This document shows, piece by piece, positions 1 to 10,179 of a stretch of 64,000 nt of DNA. A program made the position numbers and the translations under genes. The notes under the pieces were generated by a model. It searched no databases. It saw nothing but the letters and a program-made list of their open reading frames with translations, and was not told where the DNA came from. Position 1 is the stretch's first letter; every line of letters begins with the position of its first letter. Origin of the DNA: Plenodomus lindquistii (Eukaryota; Ascomycota; Dothideomycetes; Pleosporales; Leptosphaeriaceae); assembly GCA_025504975.1 (NCBI GenBank), contig JANUWI010000009.1, forward strand, positions 186,001 to 250,000. The letters are read 5' to 3'.

Positions 1-1896
1 AAGGTGAGCATGTGCAGGTATCGGAGGCTATGTTTCCCAGCTTGCGGACTATTGCACGAAAGACCGCGTCAATCGATATATTTACTGCTGTGAGCCGCCT
101 CAACGGTCCTCTGCCGGTGTATCATCCACAGCTGCTGTCGCAATGTGTATTGGCTGGCAAGTTGCTGCTAGTGCAGAGGATCTTGATTCGATTGTATCAG
201 AAGCTCAAGTTTTGGATCGAGGGCGAGGAGCTGGATAGCTCTCTGGGTTTCTCGCCTGAAGAGTTTTCTGAAGACGAGGTATGCACACCGTTTCGTACCT
301 CTCAGCATGCTGCTAACCTGTTCAGACGCACATGACTGCCTTTAAGAAGGAGATACATAGCTCTTACGCCGACTTCTCCGACGACAACGAGCCAGAAGCG
401 GTGACTGAGGAGGTCGCTGCTAACCTCAAGGAACTTCTCACTATCAAGCAAATACCACTGCTATCGAGTCGCGAGCAATTTCATCTCGCTGATATTATCG
501 AATGCATTGGTATGGTAGAGAAGCATCGTCGATCCATTGATGACAACGCAGGTCGCTTTCTCCTCTTCTTCCGCCAACACGTCCTCAGCAATGCACACAA
601 GGGTCCAATTTCCTGGCGTGAGATCGTTTGGGCTTTCCATTCCGGCAGCCAAGACATCCTAGTCGATCTCGTGAGCCGCCACTTCAACGGCAGAATGATG
701 TGGCAGCACGCCAAAGAATGCGGCGTCTTCATGTGGCTGACTGACATCACGGCTTTGGTATGCACATTCATGTCACCCTTTATACGCAGTACTGACTTTC
801 ACCCCAGCGCGCCCAATTCGAAACCATAGCCCGCAACGAATACACCAAAACCGAAGAAAAGAACCCCGTCGACTGCGCACTATACTACCTAGCGCTTCGC
901 AAGAAAGCCGTCCTCGTGGGCCTTTGGCGTATTGCAACCTGGTCCCGTGAACAAGGCGCCACCCATCGCCTCCTCAGCAACAACTTCAACGAAGAGCGAT
1001 GGAAAACCGCCGCCTTGAAAAACGCATACGCGCTCATGGGCCGCCGACGCTTCGAATACGCCGCTTCCTTCTTCCTGCTAGCAGACCATCTACAAGATGC
1101 CGTCAGCGTACTGCACAACCAACTCGGCGACACCCAGCTCGCCATCGCAGTAGCCCGAGTCTACGGCGGCGACGACTCCCCCATCCTCCTCACCTTTCTC
1201 CGCGAAAAGGTTCTCCCCCAGGCAGCTCGACAAGGAAACCGCTGGCTAGCAACCTGGGCATACTGGCTTCTCAACCGCCGCGACACAGCCGTGCAAGCAC
1301 TCATCAAACCCTTACATCGCCTCACCGTGCCCCCCGTCACCCCAGACCGCAACGCAAAATCCTATCTCACAGACGACCCCGCGCTAGTCGTGCTTTACAA
1401 ACAACTCCGCGACAAGAGTCTGCAGACGCTGAAAGGTGCAATGGGGATTCACGCGCGTGAAGAGTGGGAGTTTGTAAAGCATACTGGTGCGTTGTATGGG
1501 CGTATGGGGTGTGATGTCCTAGCGCTGGATCTTGTGCGGCGCTGGGAGTTTTTGCTTCCCCCGCCTGCTTCATCGACGACGACGGCGTTTGCGCTTGATG
1601 GTGTTGGGGTTGGAGCGAAGCAAGAACAGACGTTTGATCCGCGGAAGTTGTTACGACGAAGGAGTAGTCTTGTTGTTGCGGATTTGCCGGTTCGGGAATT
1701 GGCGAAAAGTGTGGTTGGTGGGGAGAAGGCGGGGTTGGAGGAACGTGTTGGGGAGGAAGATGATGATGATGGTGGGGAAGCACGACAAGGAGAGGAACGG
1801 AAAAAGGAAGAACCGAAGAAGAAACCCCTTCCTCCGCCTCCGACACAGTTCAAGGAACCGGACGCGAATAGTTTACTTGATGCATTTGGGTTTTAA
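1..1896 (+). CDS. RAV1: RAVE complex subunit Rav1, C-terminal part (5' end outside window)
   Basis: Rav1 is the large scaffold of the RAVE complex (with Rav2 and Skp1), which promotes reassembly of the V1 and Vo sectors of the vacuolar H+-ATPase. Three exons are visible: the frame is open from position 3 to 278, then 326-757, then 808-1896. They are joined by introns 279-325 and 758-807, both GT-AG and both in phase 0, with branch-like CTAAC and CTGAC. About 598 residues are seen. The third exon has the helical repeat of the Rav1 C-terminal domain (for example CALYYLALRKKAVLVGLWR and RRRFEYAASFFLLADHLQDA). The tail is acidic, then lysine/proline-rich, ending LLDAFGF. The N-terminal beta-propeller half lies to the left of the window. 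The synonymous sites change from C-rich to G-rich near 1430. The family call is from recognition of the C-terminal domain. Confidence 0.88.
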
Positions 1897-2055
1897 TATA
1901 CCTTGCCTTAGTGTTAGTATGGAGAAGGAAGAAAAAACAGCGTGTATAGCAGTTGTGGTGCAGGTAATACTATACTATACCGTAGTATCGTGGAATCTAC
2001 AGCCCTTTTCTTCCTTTGTTCTTTCTCTCTTTTTTTCTATTTTAGAATTCTGAAG

Positions 2056-2490
2056 TTGTGGGGGGTGTGGGGATGACAGTTGCCCTCTGATACTAGATCT
2101 ACATCTAATACACAACCCAAACGCCTACCACGCCCTACTCATCGCTCACCTCCCTCTCTCACTACTCTCTCATAACTACACGCATCAATACATCTCCTCG
2201 CTCTCACGAATCCACCGCCTAGGAGACTACACACACTCTACCCACCGCACCAACGTATCCTAGACGCGGTTATCACGCGTACGGTATGTATGCACATGCT
2301 ACATTTTACTTTGGTTTAGTTTTCGCAAAGTGAAAGCACGAATCTTACAGTACTAACACACGCGTATACGTATACATATACATACCTTAGTGCGTATGTA
2401 CATATAGTACAAGCACAGTACCGCGTGACTACTAAAGCCCGGTATTCGGACAATCAGCCTCGGTCTTACAGTATAGGTAGGTCAGCGGGG
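2056..2490. repeat. Non-coding flank repeat, copy A
   Basis: This stretch resembles 4297-4715 in several blocks in the same order. Shared segments include ggggatgacagttgc near 2070, the block ctaccgcaccaacgta-like near 2240, cacgcgtacggtatgtatgc near 2275, and cggtcttacag near 2461. Most differences are small substitutions and short gaps. It directly follows the RAV1 3' end and lies downstream of pseudogene copy 1 on the minus strand. It is therefore best read as the duplicated 3' flank of the tandemly duplicated gene. Confidence 0.7.
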
Positions 2491-2567
2491 ATTGAGGGTT
2501 TACTGAGTGTGTTGGTGAGTGGTCAGGTGGAGGGTGTGATTGCTGAGATGGAGTTGCTAGGGGTATT

Positions 2568-2582
2568 GGGGGGGGGGGGGGG
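2568..2582 (+). repeat. Run of 15 G
   Basis: A homopolymer of 15 guanines sits in the non-coding flank between RAV1 and pseudogene copy 1. The length may be unreliable because of sequencing slippage. Confidence 0.9.
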
Positions 2583-2820
2583 AGTTAAAAGGGTGGGTGT
2601 GGATGTGGGCGGGGTTGAGGCTGGATGTTCATAGTCATCGTATATAATTTGTCTCGGGAGGTATATCAATTTGGAAGATATTTGGTGTTTTGCGGGTGTA
2701 TTGGGTACCTACGAGGGTAGGTCGGCGCTGTTACGACCAAAGTCGAGGGATGCAGGTTGATGCTGCCCGCCACCGCCATCATCTAACCACATTGTGTATC
2801 GTTTATTACTTATCGCCGCT

Positions 2821-3657
2821 CTAGGCTCGGCCCTTGCCTTTGCCTTCGTACCGTGGTACATCGAGCGCGCCCGATGCGCCGTCGCTGTCCGTGGCTAAGT
2901 GCTCGTCAGACTTGGAGGGACAGGCCTCGACGTCGGCATTCACTTTATCCTGCTTCTTCTGACTTGACGAAGCGCTAGCAAACGTGGGAGGCGCCTGCTT
3001 GGAGGATTATCGCTCGAATGCCTCTTCGCCCTCACTGCTATGGAGATCATCGTGGGCAACATCTGAGCTCATGCGCTGGCGCCTGGAACCTTTTGCCCAA
3101 TCCTTTGAAGGAACCTTGCCCTTATCATTGTCGTTGCCGGTCGATCTACGCTTCCTGGTCTTTGGTTGAGGATCCTGATGGAACTGCGTAAGAGGAATGG
3201 CATGCAGAGGGCGGTGCTCTGCATCTCCCTTTTAACCGTCTGGCTGTCCAGCATCGATATATGCGCGCATGTCCTCTGCGAGCCCTCGCAACTTGGCCAG
3301 CATTGGAATTTTCTTGCCGTGCGCAGTGCTTATCTGGCTCCGTACCGCATCGATATTGCGGTGGTATGGCTCTCCGATAGCGCGAACCTCGTTAACGATA
3401 GTTTGAAAGTTGTTATCTGTCATCGGGGCGCCTGTGGTGCCAAATTAGTCGATATCCTCGGCATGACAGTAGGCATTATCACCTGTGAACAGGGCTCGAA
3501 GCTCTGGGGTCGTCCAGTGATCGACTCCCATCCTCAGCTGCTCCTTGGCCTCCACGAAGTGGTAGCAGAGGCAGTCCGCGCGCCTCATGGAAACTAGGGG
3601 CTCAAACGCCTCTTCTGACTTGTTGCTTTGACGTTTGTTATTGAAAGCAAACTTCAC
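2821..3657 (-). pseudogene. Broken copy 1 of the 4775-6364 gene
   Basis: On the minus strand this reads as a relative of the C-terminal half of the intact gene at 4775-6364. Matching segments include DHWTTPELRALFTGDNAYCH, FGTTGAPMTDNNFQTIV, VRSQISTAHGKKIPML and RPLHAIPL, with an ending of YEGKGKGRA and a stop at 2823-2821. One continuous frame is interrupted by three nonsense codons: TAA at 3447-3445 (where the intact copy has CGA), TAA at 3234-3232 and TAA at 3009-3007. The N-terminal half is missing. Homology begins around 3550 and the sequence before it is unrelated. There is no frameshift between these stops, so the decay is by substitution after 5' truncation. Confidence 0.8.
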
Positions 3658-3786
3658 GAGGCGACAATTGAGGGTTCAATCATTGATTGAAGAGCTGGGA
3701 AATACCTAGGTACGCATGGTAACTATATACACACCCGGGTAGCTGGCTGTCGACAGGCTTGACCACAGTCCTAAGCACTCCAGCTT

Positions 3787-4296
3787 TTAGCATTCGTCAC
3801 TAGTGCCAATTCGGTCCCTTCGCTTGCGCTTACCACCAGAAAGACCGTGTTCGGAGTCACTGTTTGGGTACTTGCTGGGACTACCTGACGAAGATTTCGA
3901 AGAGTCCCTGCGCGATGTCGATGGAGGAGCCGGTACCGCCTTGTCCTTGCCCTGGCCATCTACTTAGTGCCTCTTGGCCTTCGGCGACAAGTCTGGAGGA
4001 AATCGCGACAGAGGTATGGCATACAGGGGATATAGCTCAGCCTGTGACAGAACACCATGTTGGGGCAGTTCTTCCTTCAAGTACTCTCGGACCTCCATCG
4101 CATGTTGACGGAGTTCCATCAGTATGGGTAACTTCTGCTCATGCGCCGAGTTGACATGACTACGGGCAGCATCAACGTTACGGTGACCCGGCCCACCCAC
4201 AGCGTTGATGCCGTCTACGATAGTCTGGAACTCCGGATCCGTCATTGGAGCGCCTGTCGTACAAACCCGATTTATGCCATTGGCGTGACAAGATCT
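3787..4296 (-). pseudogene. Broken copy 2 of the 4775-6364 gene
   Basis: A shorter minus-strand relative of the same gene. It matches from CHANGINRVCTTGAPM through DPEFQTIVDGINAVGGPGH, NVDAARSHVNSAHEQKLPIL and LYAIPLSRFPPD. A TAA at 3966-3964 ends the frame. The same frame then stays open for another 58 codons of serine/lysine-rich sequence to a TAA at 3789-3787, which resembles the basic tail of the intact protein. Upstream, homology stops abruptly near 4296, where the sequence turns into the non-coding flank repeat. This copy has lost all of its N-terminal region and is unlikely to make a functional product. Confidence 0.72.
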
Positions 4297-4715
4297 GAAG
4301 CTGTGGGGTTTTGGGGGATGACAGTTGCTCTGTTGTGTTAGATGTACATCCAACACACGAGCGAGACGCTGACTATGCCTCGCACATCTCCGACCTCTGT
4401 CTCCTCTTATCATTTGATAATCATGAATACCTCTATAGCATCTTAGTATCACACATGCACCACCTAGGGGACTACACAGACACTACCTACCGCACCAACG
4501 TACCAGCACGCTGATCTCACGCGTACGGTATGTATGCACCCACTTCATTCTATCCTATCCCATCCTATCCAGTTCATCAAGTGCCAATTCTATTAACACA
4601 TGCGGATAGGTACATATAGCGTAGTGCGTGTATGTACATGCATGCGCAGTACTATTACCAACGTCTGATATCCAAACAATCGGCGTCGGTCTTACAGCAT
4701 AGGAAGAGCCCGCCG
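4297..4715. repeat. Non-coding flank repeat, copy B
   Basis: Second copy of the flank seen at 2056-2490. Shared blocks include gggggatgacagttgc near 4311, ctacctaccgcaccaacgta near 4482, cacgcgtacggtatgtatgc near 4518 and cggtcttacag near 4686. It lies just downstream (minus-strand sense) of the intact gene and abuts the truncated 5' edge of pseudogene copy 2. Confidence 0.7.
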
Positions 4716-4774
4716 CGCTGTTCCACGACCACCCAGATATCGTCATATTAGTGTTTCCTTGGTATGGTACTTCT

Positions 4775-6364
4775 CTAAGCCTTGTCCTTGCCTTTTCCCT
4801 CGTACTTGGGGGCTTCTGCTGTCGTCTGGTAGCCGTCCTCATCTGTTCCATCGCTATTATCAGCATCAAGTGGAAACGCCTCAGAGGGGGAGTCAGCTTT
4901 TCCTGCGCCTTTTGATCGCGACGAAGGACCCGCAGAGGATGTTCGCGCCCGCTTGACAGGCGATGGCTCGTTGACCTCTTTGGCATCGTTGCTGCAGATC
5001 TGCGAACTCTGGCGCCTGCGCTTTGTCAAATCGGCATATTTCGAGGCTGGTTTCTGACTAGAATCACCGCCGGACTCCTTCCTGTCCTTGCCAATCACGG
5101 TCTTAGGGATAGGATCCTGAGGAAAATGCGAAAGGGGAATGGCATGCAGAGGGCGGCGCTCCGCGTCTGCCATTTCCCCGTCTTGCTGTCCCGCCTTGAT
5201 ATAGTGACGCATTTTCTCTGCAAGCTCCCTTATCTCGACCAGCATTGACATTTTTTTGCCATGGGCGGTGTTGATTTGGCTGCGCACAGAGTCAACGTTG
5301 CGACGACCTGGCTCACCTACAGCATTGACTCGGTCAGCGATGTGCTGAAAATCAGCGTCGGCCATTGGAGCGCCCGTGGTGCCAAATCGATCGATGCCTT
5401 TGGTATGGCAGTAGGCATTAACGCCTGCGAGCAGAGCTCGAAGTTCCGATGCTGTCCAGTGGTCACGAGCTACTGCTCGAACAAAGCCAGTGTTGTTGCG
5501 GCGGTTGATTTGATCGATCCATTTATTGTAGCGGTCCTTCCAAACTTTGGAATTCGGATCTGCGTCGACGAGTCGCTCAACGTTGGCATATACATTGACG
5601 TACTCGTATGTCATCGGGTCGCATCGCCGAAAGACGACTTGGACGCGAAACTCTTGTACCTCTATCGATCCTTTGGTCACAAGAGTTCGTGTCCAGCAGT
5701 CTCGGGTGCTGTCTAGTATCCAGAGAGGAGGCGTAGCACCACGTTTCGCGCGTCCCCTGTTGGGAACTTTACGGCTCGTGGGTTCCGGCCAAATCTCTTG
5801 CTGCAGTTTCTGTCCTTCGATAAGGCGCAGAGGGATATCCGGTATCTCGTCTATCTGCACCATATCTCTTCCATCAGGATGTTTGTAGCTGAAAGTAGCT
5901 AGCACGAGGTTCGGGTCGGATGGGTGAGGCTCCAATGTTTCGTTCTCAGACTGCTTGGTTTGGCGAATTTCTCGGTGTTTGTAAGTAGCCTCATCTTCAA
6001 TTCCGGCTTGCTCCTCCTCGCTATTGCTACCTTGAGGATCGCGAGGTAACTCAGTCTCGGCATTGACCCTAGCTTCCTCAGTTTCACCCTTATACGGGTC
6101 AGCATTGGTATCGTCGTCCCCGCACTCTTCGTCTTCACTATCAGACATATCAGAGTCCGCCCTCCAGACCTCAACGGCAGCGTCGAGAAGAACCTTGCCG
6201 GGTGTCATTGGAGAAAAATCGCGCTTCTGTGTAGTCGCTGATCGACTTGATGCGCTGACGCTACTCCCACGGCGAAGGGGCATCGTGTGGCCATCCGCGA
6301 GTCTTGGGTCTGCCTCAGCTTGGGGGGAGCGGGTGGAGAGATCTGTGTCTTGGTTGTTCGGCAT
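4775..6364 (-). CDS. Lineage-specific acidic/basic protein, intact member of a tandem array
   Basis: This is a single open frame of 529 residues with no assigned function. The first 150 residues are low-complexity and very acidic (SDSEDEECGDDD near residue 75). A more globular part follows at about 150-290. Residues 295-390 contain HWTASELRALLAGVNAYCH, FGTTGAPMADADF and VRSQINTAHGKK. The tail is lysine/arginine/serine-rich, with KRRRQ and PVKRAR as possible nuclear localisation signals, and ends EGKGKDKA. The W-T-x-x-E-L-R pattern with downstream helices weakly recalls Myb/SANT-like DNA-binding folds; this is only a suggestion. Two decayed relatives lie next to it at 2821-3657 and 3787-4296. 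The ATG at 6364 is the first in the frame. Expression is unproven, but the long open frame beside stop-ridden copies argues for selection. Confidence 0.65.
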   Translation of the reverse strand: MPNNQDTDLSTRSPQAEADPRLADGHTMPLRRGSSVSASSRSATTQKRDFSPMTPGKVLLDAAVEVWRADSDMSDSEDEECGDDDTNADPYKGETEEARVNAETELPRDPQGSNSEEEQAGIEDEATYKHREIRQTKQSENETLEPHPSDPNLVLATFSYKHPDGRDMVQIDEIPDIPLRLIEGQKLQQEIWPEPTSRKVPNRGRAKRGATPPLWILDSTRDCWTRTLVTKGSIEVQEFRVQVVFRRCDPMTYEYVNVYANVERLVDADPNSKVWKDRYNKWIDQINRRNNTGFVRAVARDHWTASELRALLAGVNAYCHTKGIDRFGTTGAPMADADFQHIADRVNAVGEPGRRNVDSVRSQINTAHGKKMSMLVEIRELAEKMRHYIKAGQQDGEMADAERRPLHAIPLSHFPQDPIPKTVIGKDRKESGGDSSQKPASKYADLTKRRRQSSQICSNDAKEVNEPSPVKRARTSSAGPSSRSKGAGKADSPSEAFPLDADNSDGTDEDGYQTTAEAPKYEGKGKDKA

Positions 6365-7740
6365 CGTATCTGTTCCTCGGTGACCTCTTCTGGGCTATCT
6401 GAGTGGGTGCGGGGGTGGGTGCCGGTAAGGGATGCCTGAGTGCGTTTGCAGCGGAGGGAGGGAACGTGGTTTTGTGCAGAGAAAAGAGCTGGGCGGAGTC
6501 AGTGACGGCAGTCCATAACTGGGGGAGTTATTACGTCGGGTGGCAATTCTCAAGGTCTAGTCGGTATCGTACGCAGCGGTGAACGTGAAGCTCACCAACT
6601 CACAGACACCTCTTGCGCGATATCGGTCGAACAGCTTGCGGGAATTTCGAAGAATGCCGAGAACGGGATCTTGAGCTTTGAAAGGCTAATTGCTCGAAGT
6701 ATGCAGAATTGTTCAGTGGACGTTTGTCGTCTTTGTGCTTGTAGGTTGATGGTGTTTGCCGGAGCAAGAGTGGAAAGCGCGACACCTCAAAGGATGGATG
6801 TGGTCAGACAGCGAGGTCAAGCGAGGTCAAGGGTTTATTTTCAGGGACCAAGGTTTGGGAATATGTAGAAGTATAGGGAAATGAGCGGGTGGGTGGGGTA
6901 CTGAGTGCGTTTGCAGTGCGCTTTTTTGGGCCCAACGGCGGAGTGAAAGACGCGGTTGCACTTGGAAGGTACAAGCAATGCTGCAAAAACGTAGTTAGGA
7001 CTAGCAATTCATATTTCAGGTGTGTTAATTGGGGATTAGTTCTTCTTCGCGCATACCTTTGGGTGACTTGACGGGTCCGTCAAGACTTCTGTGCAAACGC
7101 ACCTCCCTTCACCCAATTCGAGAATTTGCTTACATGTGACAACTAATTACAGGACATCTCAAGGCAACTGCAAGAAAGATGTGGAGCCTGGGTGTCGTAA
7201 AGGGGTGTTTAGCACTCCCCAGCAGGGAAAAGCACAAGTACTATACACCCTTTGACTTGAACTGCAAACTCGTCTTGCGGGCTCTCCAATGATGATTGTA
7301 ATCAAAGAGCAGAATATGCCAGAAAAGCGTGTGATCTGACGACACCTGTGATTATTGCACGGCTGGTACAATGAGATGTCATACTTGGTTTGCAGCAGAG
7401 ATCTGTGAAGCACTCCATACTGGCCAACGACTGCAAGCCTCTTCCCAAAATATTTCATAAACCAGACTACTTCGGGATATTGCTCGACAGTCGCACTTCC
7501 CAACCATCAAGTACACTTTCGAAGCGCAATGGGCATTCGTAGAAGTCAAACCGAGATCGCGATTAGTTTGAATTGTCGCGTACCCTCTGTCGTCTTTGGA
7601 GACCAAGTGAGTTAGCCGTCAGCTACATAACAGGGAATAAAATATAGTTGAGGAGTTGATGTATCAATGTGCATTGTCTATTGGGTATCTGTTAACGAAC
7701 AATGCTGCAGGTGTAATTCCAGTCAACTTCATCCCATGCC
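6365..7740. other. Gene-free stretch upstream of the intact array copy
   Basis: No supported gene. It holds the promoter side of the 4775-6364 gene. A 16-nt word, ctgagtgcgtttgcag, occurs at both 6436-6451 and 6901-6916, next to G-rich sequence in each case. There is also a short direct repeat of agcgaggtca near 6811-6831. Open frames at 7159-7606 are short and unlike any recognised protein. Confidence 0.6.
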
Positions 7741-8440
7741 TCAACTTGAAGCCTTCGTGCGGCCATGCCTCTTCCGCCAACTCTGCACTCCTTTATCGAT
7801 CTCATTGCGTGTGACGCCGTCCTTGATCAGCTGCATCGTAACACCCAAAACCTCTACGTTCTTATTCCGGCTCTCATCGTCGAAGAACAGCATCTCTTCG
7901 AACTCGATGCCGCTATCCTTGTGTATGCGGTTGAAGTGCGTTTTCTTATCACCTGGGTATATCTCTTTGTAATCAAAGTAGTCTATCGCGCGCGTTGAGG
8001 AGCCAGATGCGCTGGGAATCTTGAGGAGCTTGAGCATTTCGCGACCGAGATCTGGGGCGGAGGTGCGTGAGGCGGCGCCAATGAGGATGGACTTTTGCTT
8101 GAGCTGGGCTTTGTCAGTACTCATCGTATACGGATGTGAGTAAAGGAGATTTTACCGCTTCCAGAATACCGCCCACATCGTTGTAGAAGCCGTAGCCTTC
8201 ACCATATCGATCTTTGACCTTCAAGCCGCCTTCAGTGGCTTTGAGCGGGCCTGATACGTGTGTATCAACCCAAAATGGCCAGAGTGTATAGTCCAAGTCG
8301 AATACGACCATTTTGGGGAGTGGTAGGCCATCGGTGAACGTTGACGGCCATTCAGTCTTCTCCGGTAGTGTTGTGGTGGTGGTGGTGTCAGCCGAAGCCG
8401 CTGAATTGGGACCGCGGCGGGGCATCGCGAACCACGTCAA
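7741..8440 (-). CDS. Magnesium-dependent phosphatase-1 (HAD superfamily)
   Basis: Two exons, 8440-8156 and 8103-7741, with a phase-0 GT-AG intron 8155-8104, give 215 residues. The HAD motif I reads VVFDLDYTLWPFW with the nucleophile/acid pair at D48 and D50. Motif II-like SILIGAASRTSAP and motif IV-like MLFFDDESRN follow, and the protein ends soon afterwards. This is the MDP-1 type of acid phosphatase, proposed in the literature to act on protein tyrosine phosphate or on sugar-related phosphates. The substrate here is not known. The first 40 residues are low-complexity and threonine-rich. The acceptor CCCAG was preferred to an earlier AAAG because only it keeps the frame. Confidence 0.88.
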
Positions 8441-9022
8441 GCACAGGAAAACGCGACGAAGAGTCTGGAGAGTCGTAGTGGTTCCAAAGATGTAGAGAAC
8501 TGTCAGTTAATCATTGCCAGCCTGAAGAATCTGATGTTCTGTGACTGATGCTGCGTGCTGAGAAATTTTGGTGGCGTCTATCGCGTTATCGCGGTCTTAC
8601 CCCTGACGTCAACGCGTCACCCCAGAACACCACTTGATATCCATGCATTTCACTTATAGAAGAAAGGCGTTCCCGGAGCATATTCCAGGCGTTGAATATC
8701 TTACAGACTATGGCCGTGTTGACGCAGTCTTCTGCTCTGGGACACGGGCGAATCAACTCCGGCGATGCTATTTACCCCACGTTATGCGATCGACTGGCAT
8801 TCTGATGCAATTCATTAGGATCTTGATTACCAACCGAACTCCCGAGCCGCGAGTCGACGTAGATATATAAGTCGTCAGTGTGATAGTCACTACACTTGAA
8901 TTACATCCCACGTCGTTTCTCAGTGTCTACCATTGCAGTTGTTACCTGAACTCCTTAAAAGGCACGTCCGGCTTCCCCACTATCCCCGCGAGTCATCATC
9001 CCAGCTCGGCTACATCGACATC
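8441..9022. promoter_or_regulatory. Divergent intergenic region between the MDP1-like and GST genes
   Basis: The two genes are transcribed away from each other across 582 bp, so this must hold both promoters. No TATA box or recognised operator was clear. A short tgacgtcaa, a CRE-like palindrome core, occurs near 8605; its role is unknown. Confidence 0.55.
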
Positions 9023-9806
9023 ATGGCCCAAGTCAACGGAAATGCGCCCAAAATCACACTTTACACCAACCATCGCTGCCCCTGGGCTCATCGCTCCCAC
9101 ATTGTGTTGAAGGAGCTTGGTCTGAAATACGACGAAGTCATCATCGACCTCGACAAGCCACGCGAACCATGGTACCTTGAGATAAACCCAGTACGCGTTA
9201 CCCTCTTCCTCCTCCACATGCGAACCTATACTGACGACCCCCCAGCGCGGTCTCGTTCCCGCGATCGACTTCAACGGCCAGATACTCACTGAATCCGGTA
9301 TCGTCTCACAATTCCTCGCCGATGCATACCCATCGCACGTCCTCCCTGCTGCAGGCACCGTCGAAGGAGCGCTGACGCGTGCGCGCATCAACTTCTTCGT
9401 CGATACGTGGTTTTCCAAGGCTGGCAGCTATTGGTTTCAAATATTGAAACTAGATAGCGACGAGGAGAAAGAGACGCTGGCCAAGGAATTTGTGGGCGTT
9501 GTAGAAAAGGAGATTGAGCCATTGTTGAATGATGCTGGTCCGTTCTTTGGAGGCAGCAGCAAGGTTACGCTGGCTGAGGCGTTGACTGCGCCGTTTATTT
9601 TGCGCATCTACGGTTTTGCAAAGCACGGGCTTCTTCCCAAGTCCATCATCTCCAGTTTCGATTCGCTGCCAAACTTCTCAAAGTGGGCGGCTGAGGTCAT
9701 CAAGCAGGACAGTGTTACCTACATTTGGGATGAAGAGAACACAATTGCGGGTATGAAGAAGAGGATCGAGAGTATGAAGGCCCAAGCAAAGGCCGGATCG
9801 AAGTAG
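9023..9806 (+). CDS. Glutathione S-transferase, cysteine (omega-like) type
   Basis: Exons 9023-9190 and 9246-9806, joined by a phase-0 intron 9191-9245, encode 242 residues. The N-terminal thioredoxin-like domain has TLYTNHRCPWAHRSH with the CPWA motif (C19). This motif is typical of omega and related fungal GSTs, which use cysteine rather than tyrosine or serine and favour thiol transfer and reductase chemistry. The conserved ESGIVSQFLADAYP glutathione-binding segment follows the intron. An all-helical C-terminal domain completes the protein. The ATG at 9023 is the first in frame near the motif and follows ACATC. Likely cytosolic; probable role in oxidative or xenobiotic stress. Confidence 0.88.
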
Positions 9807-10179
9807 GTCTAATCTCACGAGGTGTGCACATTCCGAAATGAGGAACACTAGGTGAAAATTCCGTTCTTTCAAAGCTCAACTCGCGTTGACAATTCATACT
9901 CATCATCTGGCCATGTTCTACATGATGTGCGGGCATACAAAAGTTCGCTGGACATGAATTCTGCGCGTTAGAAACTTCGCATTTGATACAGGGCTCTCGG
10001 GCAGGACAACAAAAAACCATACCATATGCATGAATGTAGCGACAGTACTGACGATGAGCTGGAAAGCCAGCGAGATGTCATCCGTAACAGGAAGGGAAGT
10101 CACTGATGCTCCCGTCGCACCCACCGATATGAAATTTCGAAAAGAAAGGGAGAATGGCAACAAAACCAGCCTGCCAGCG
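9807..10179. other. Convergent 3' ends of GST and APSES genes
   Basis: The two genes converge here with 373 bp between stop codons. I see only 3' untranslated sequence and no coding frame or structured RNA. Confidence 0.5.

Noticed and set aside
7159..7606. Two overlapping minus-strand frames of 114 and 75 codons.
   Set aside because: No recognisable domain, no clear splice partners, and no usual start context.
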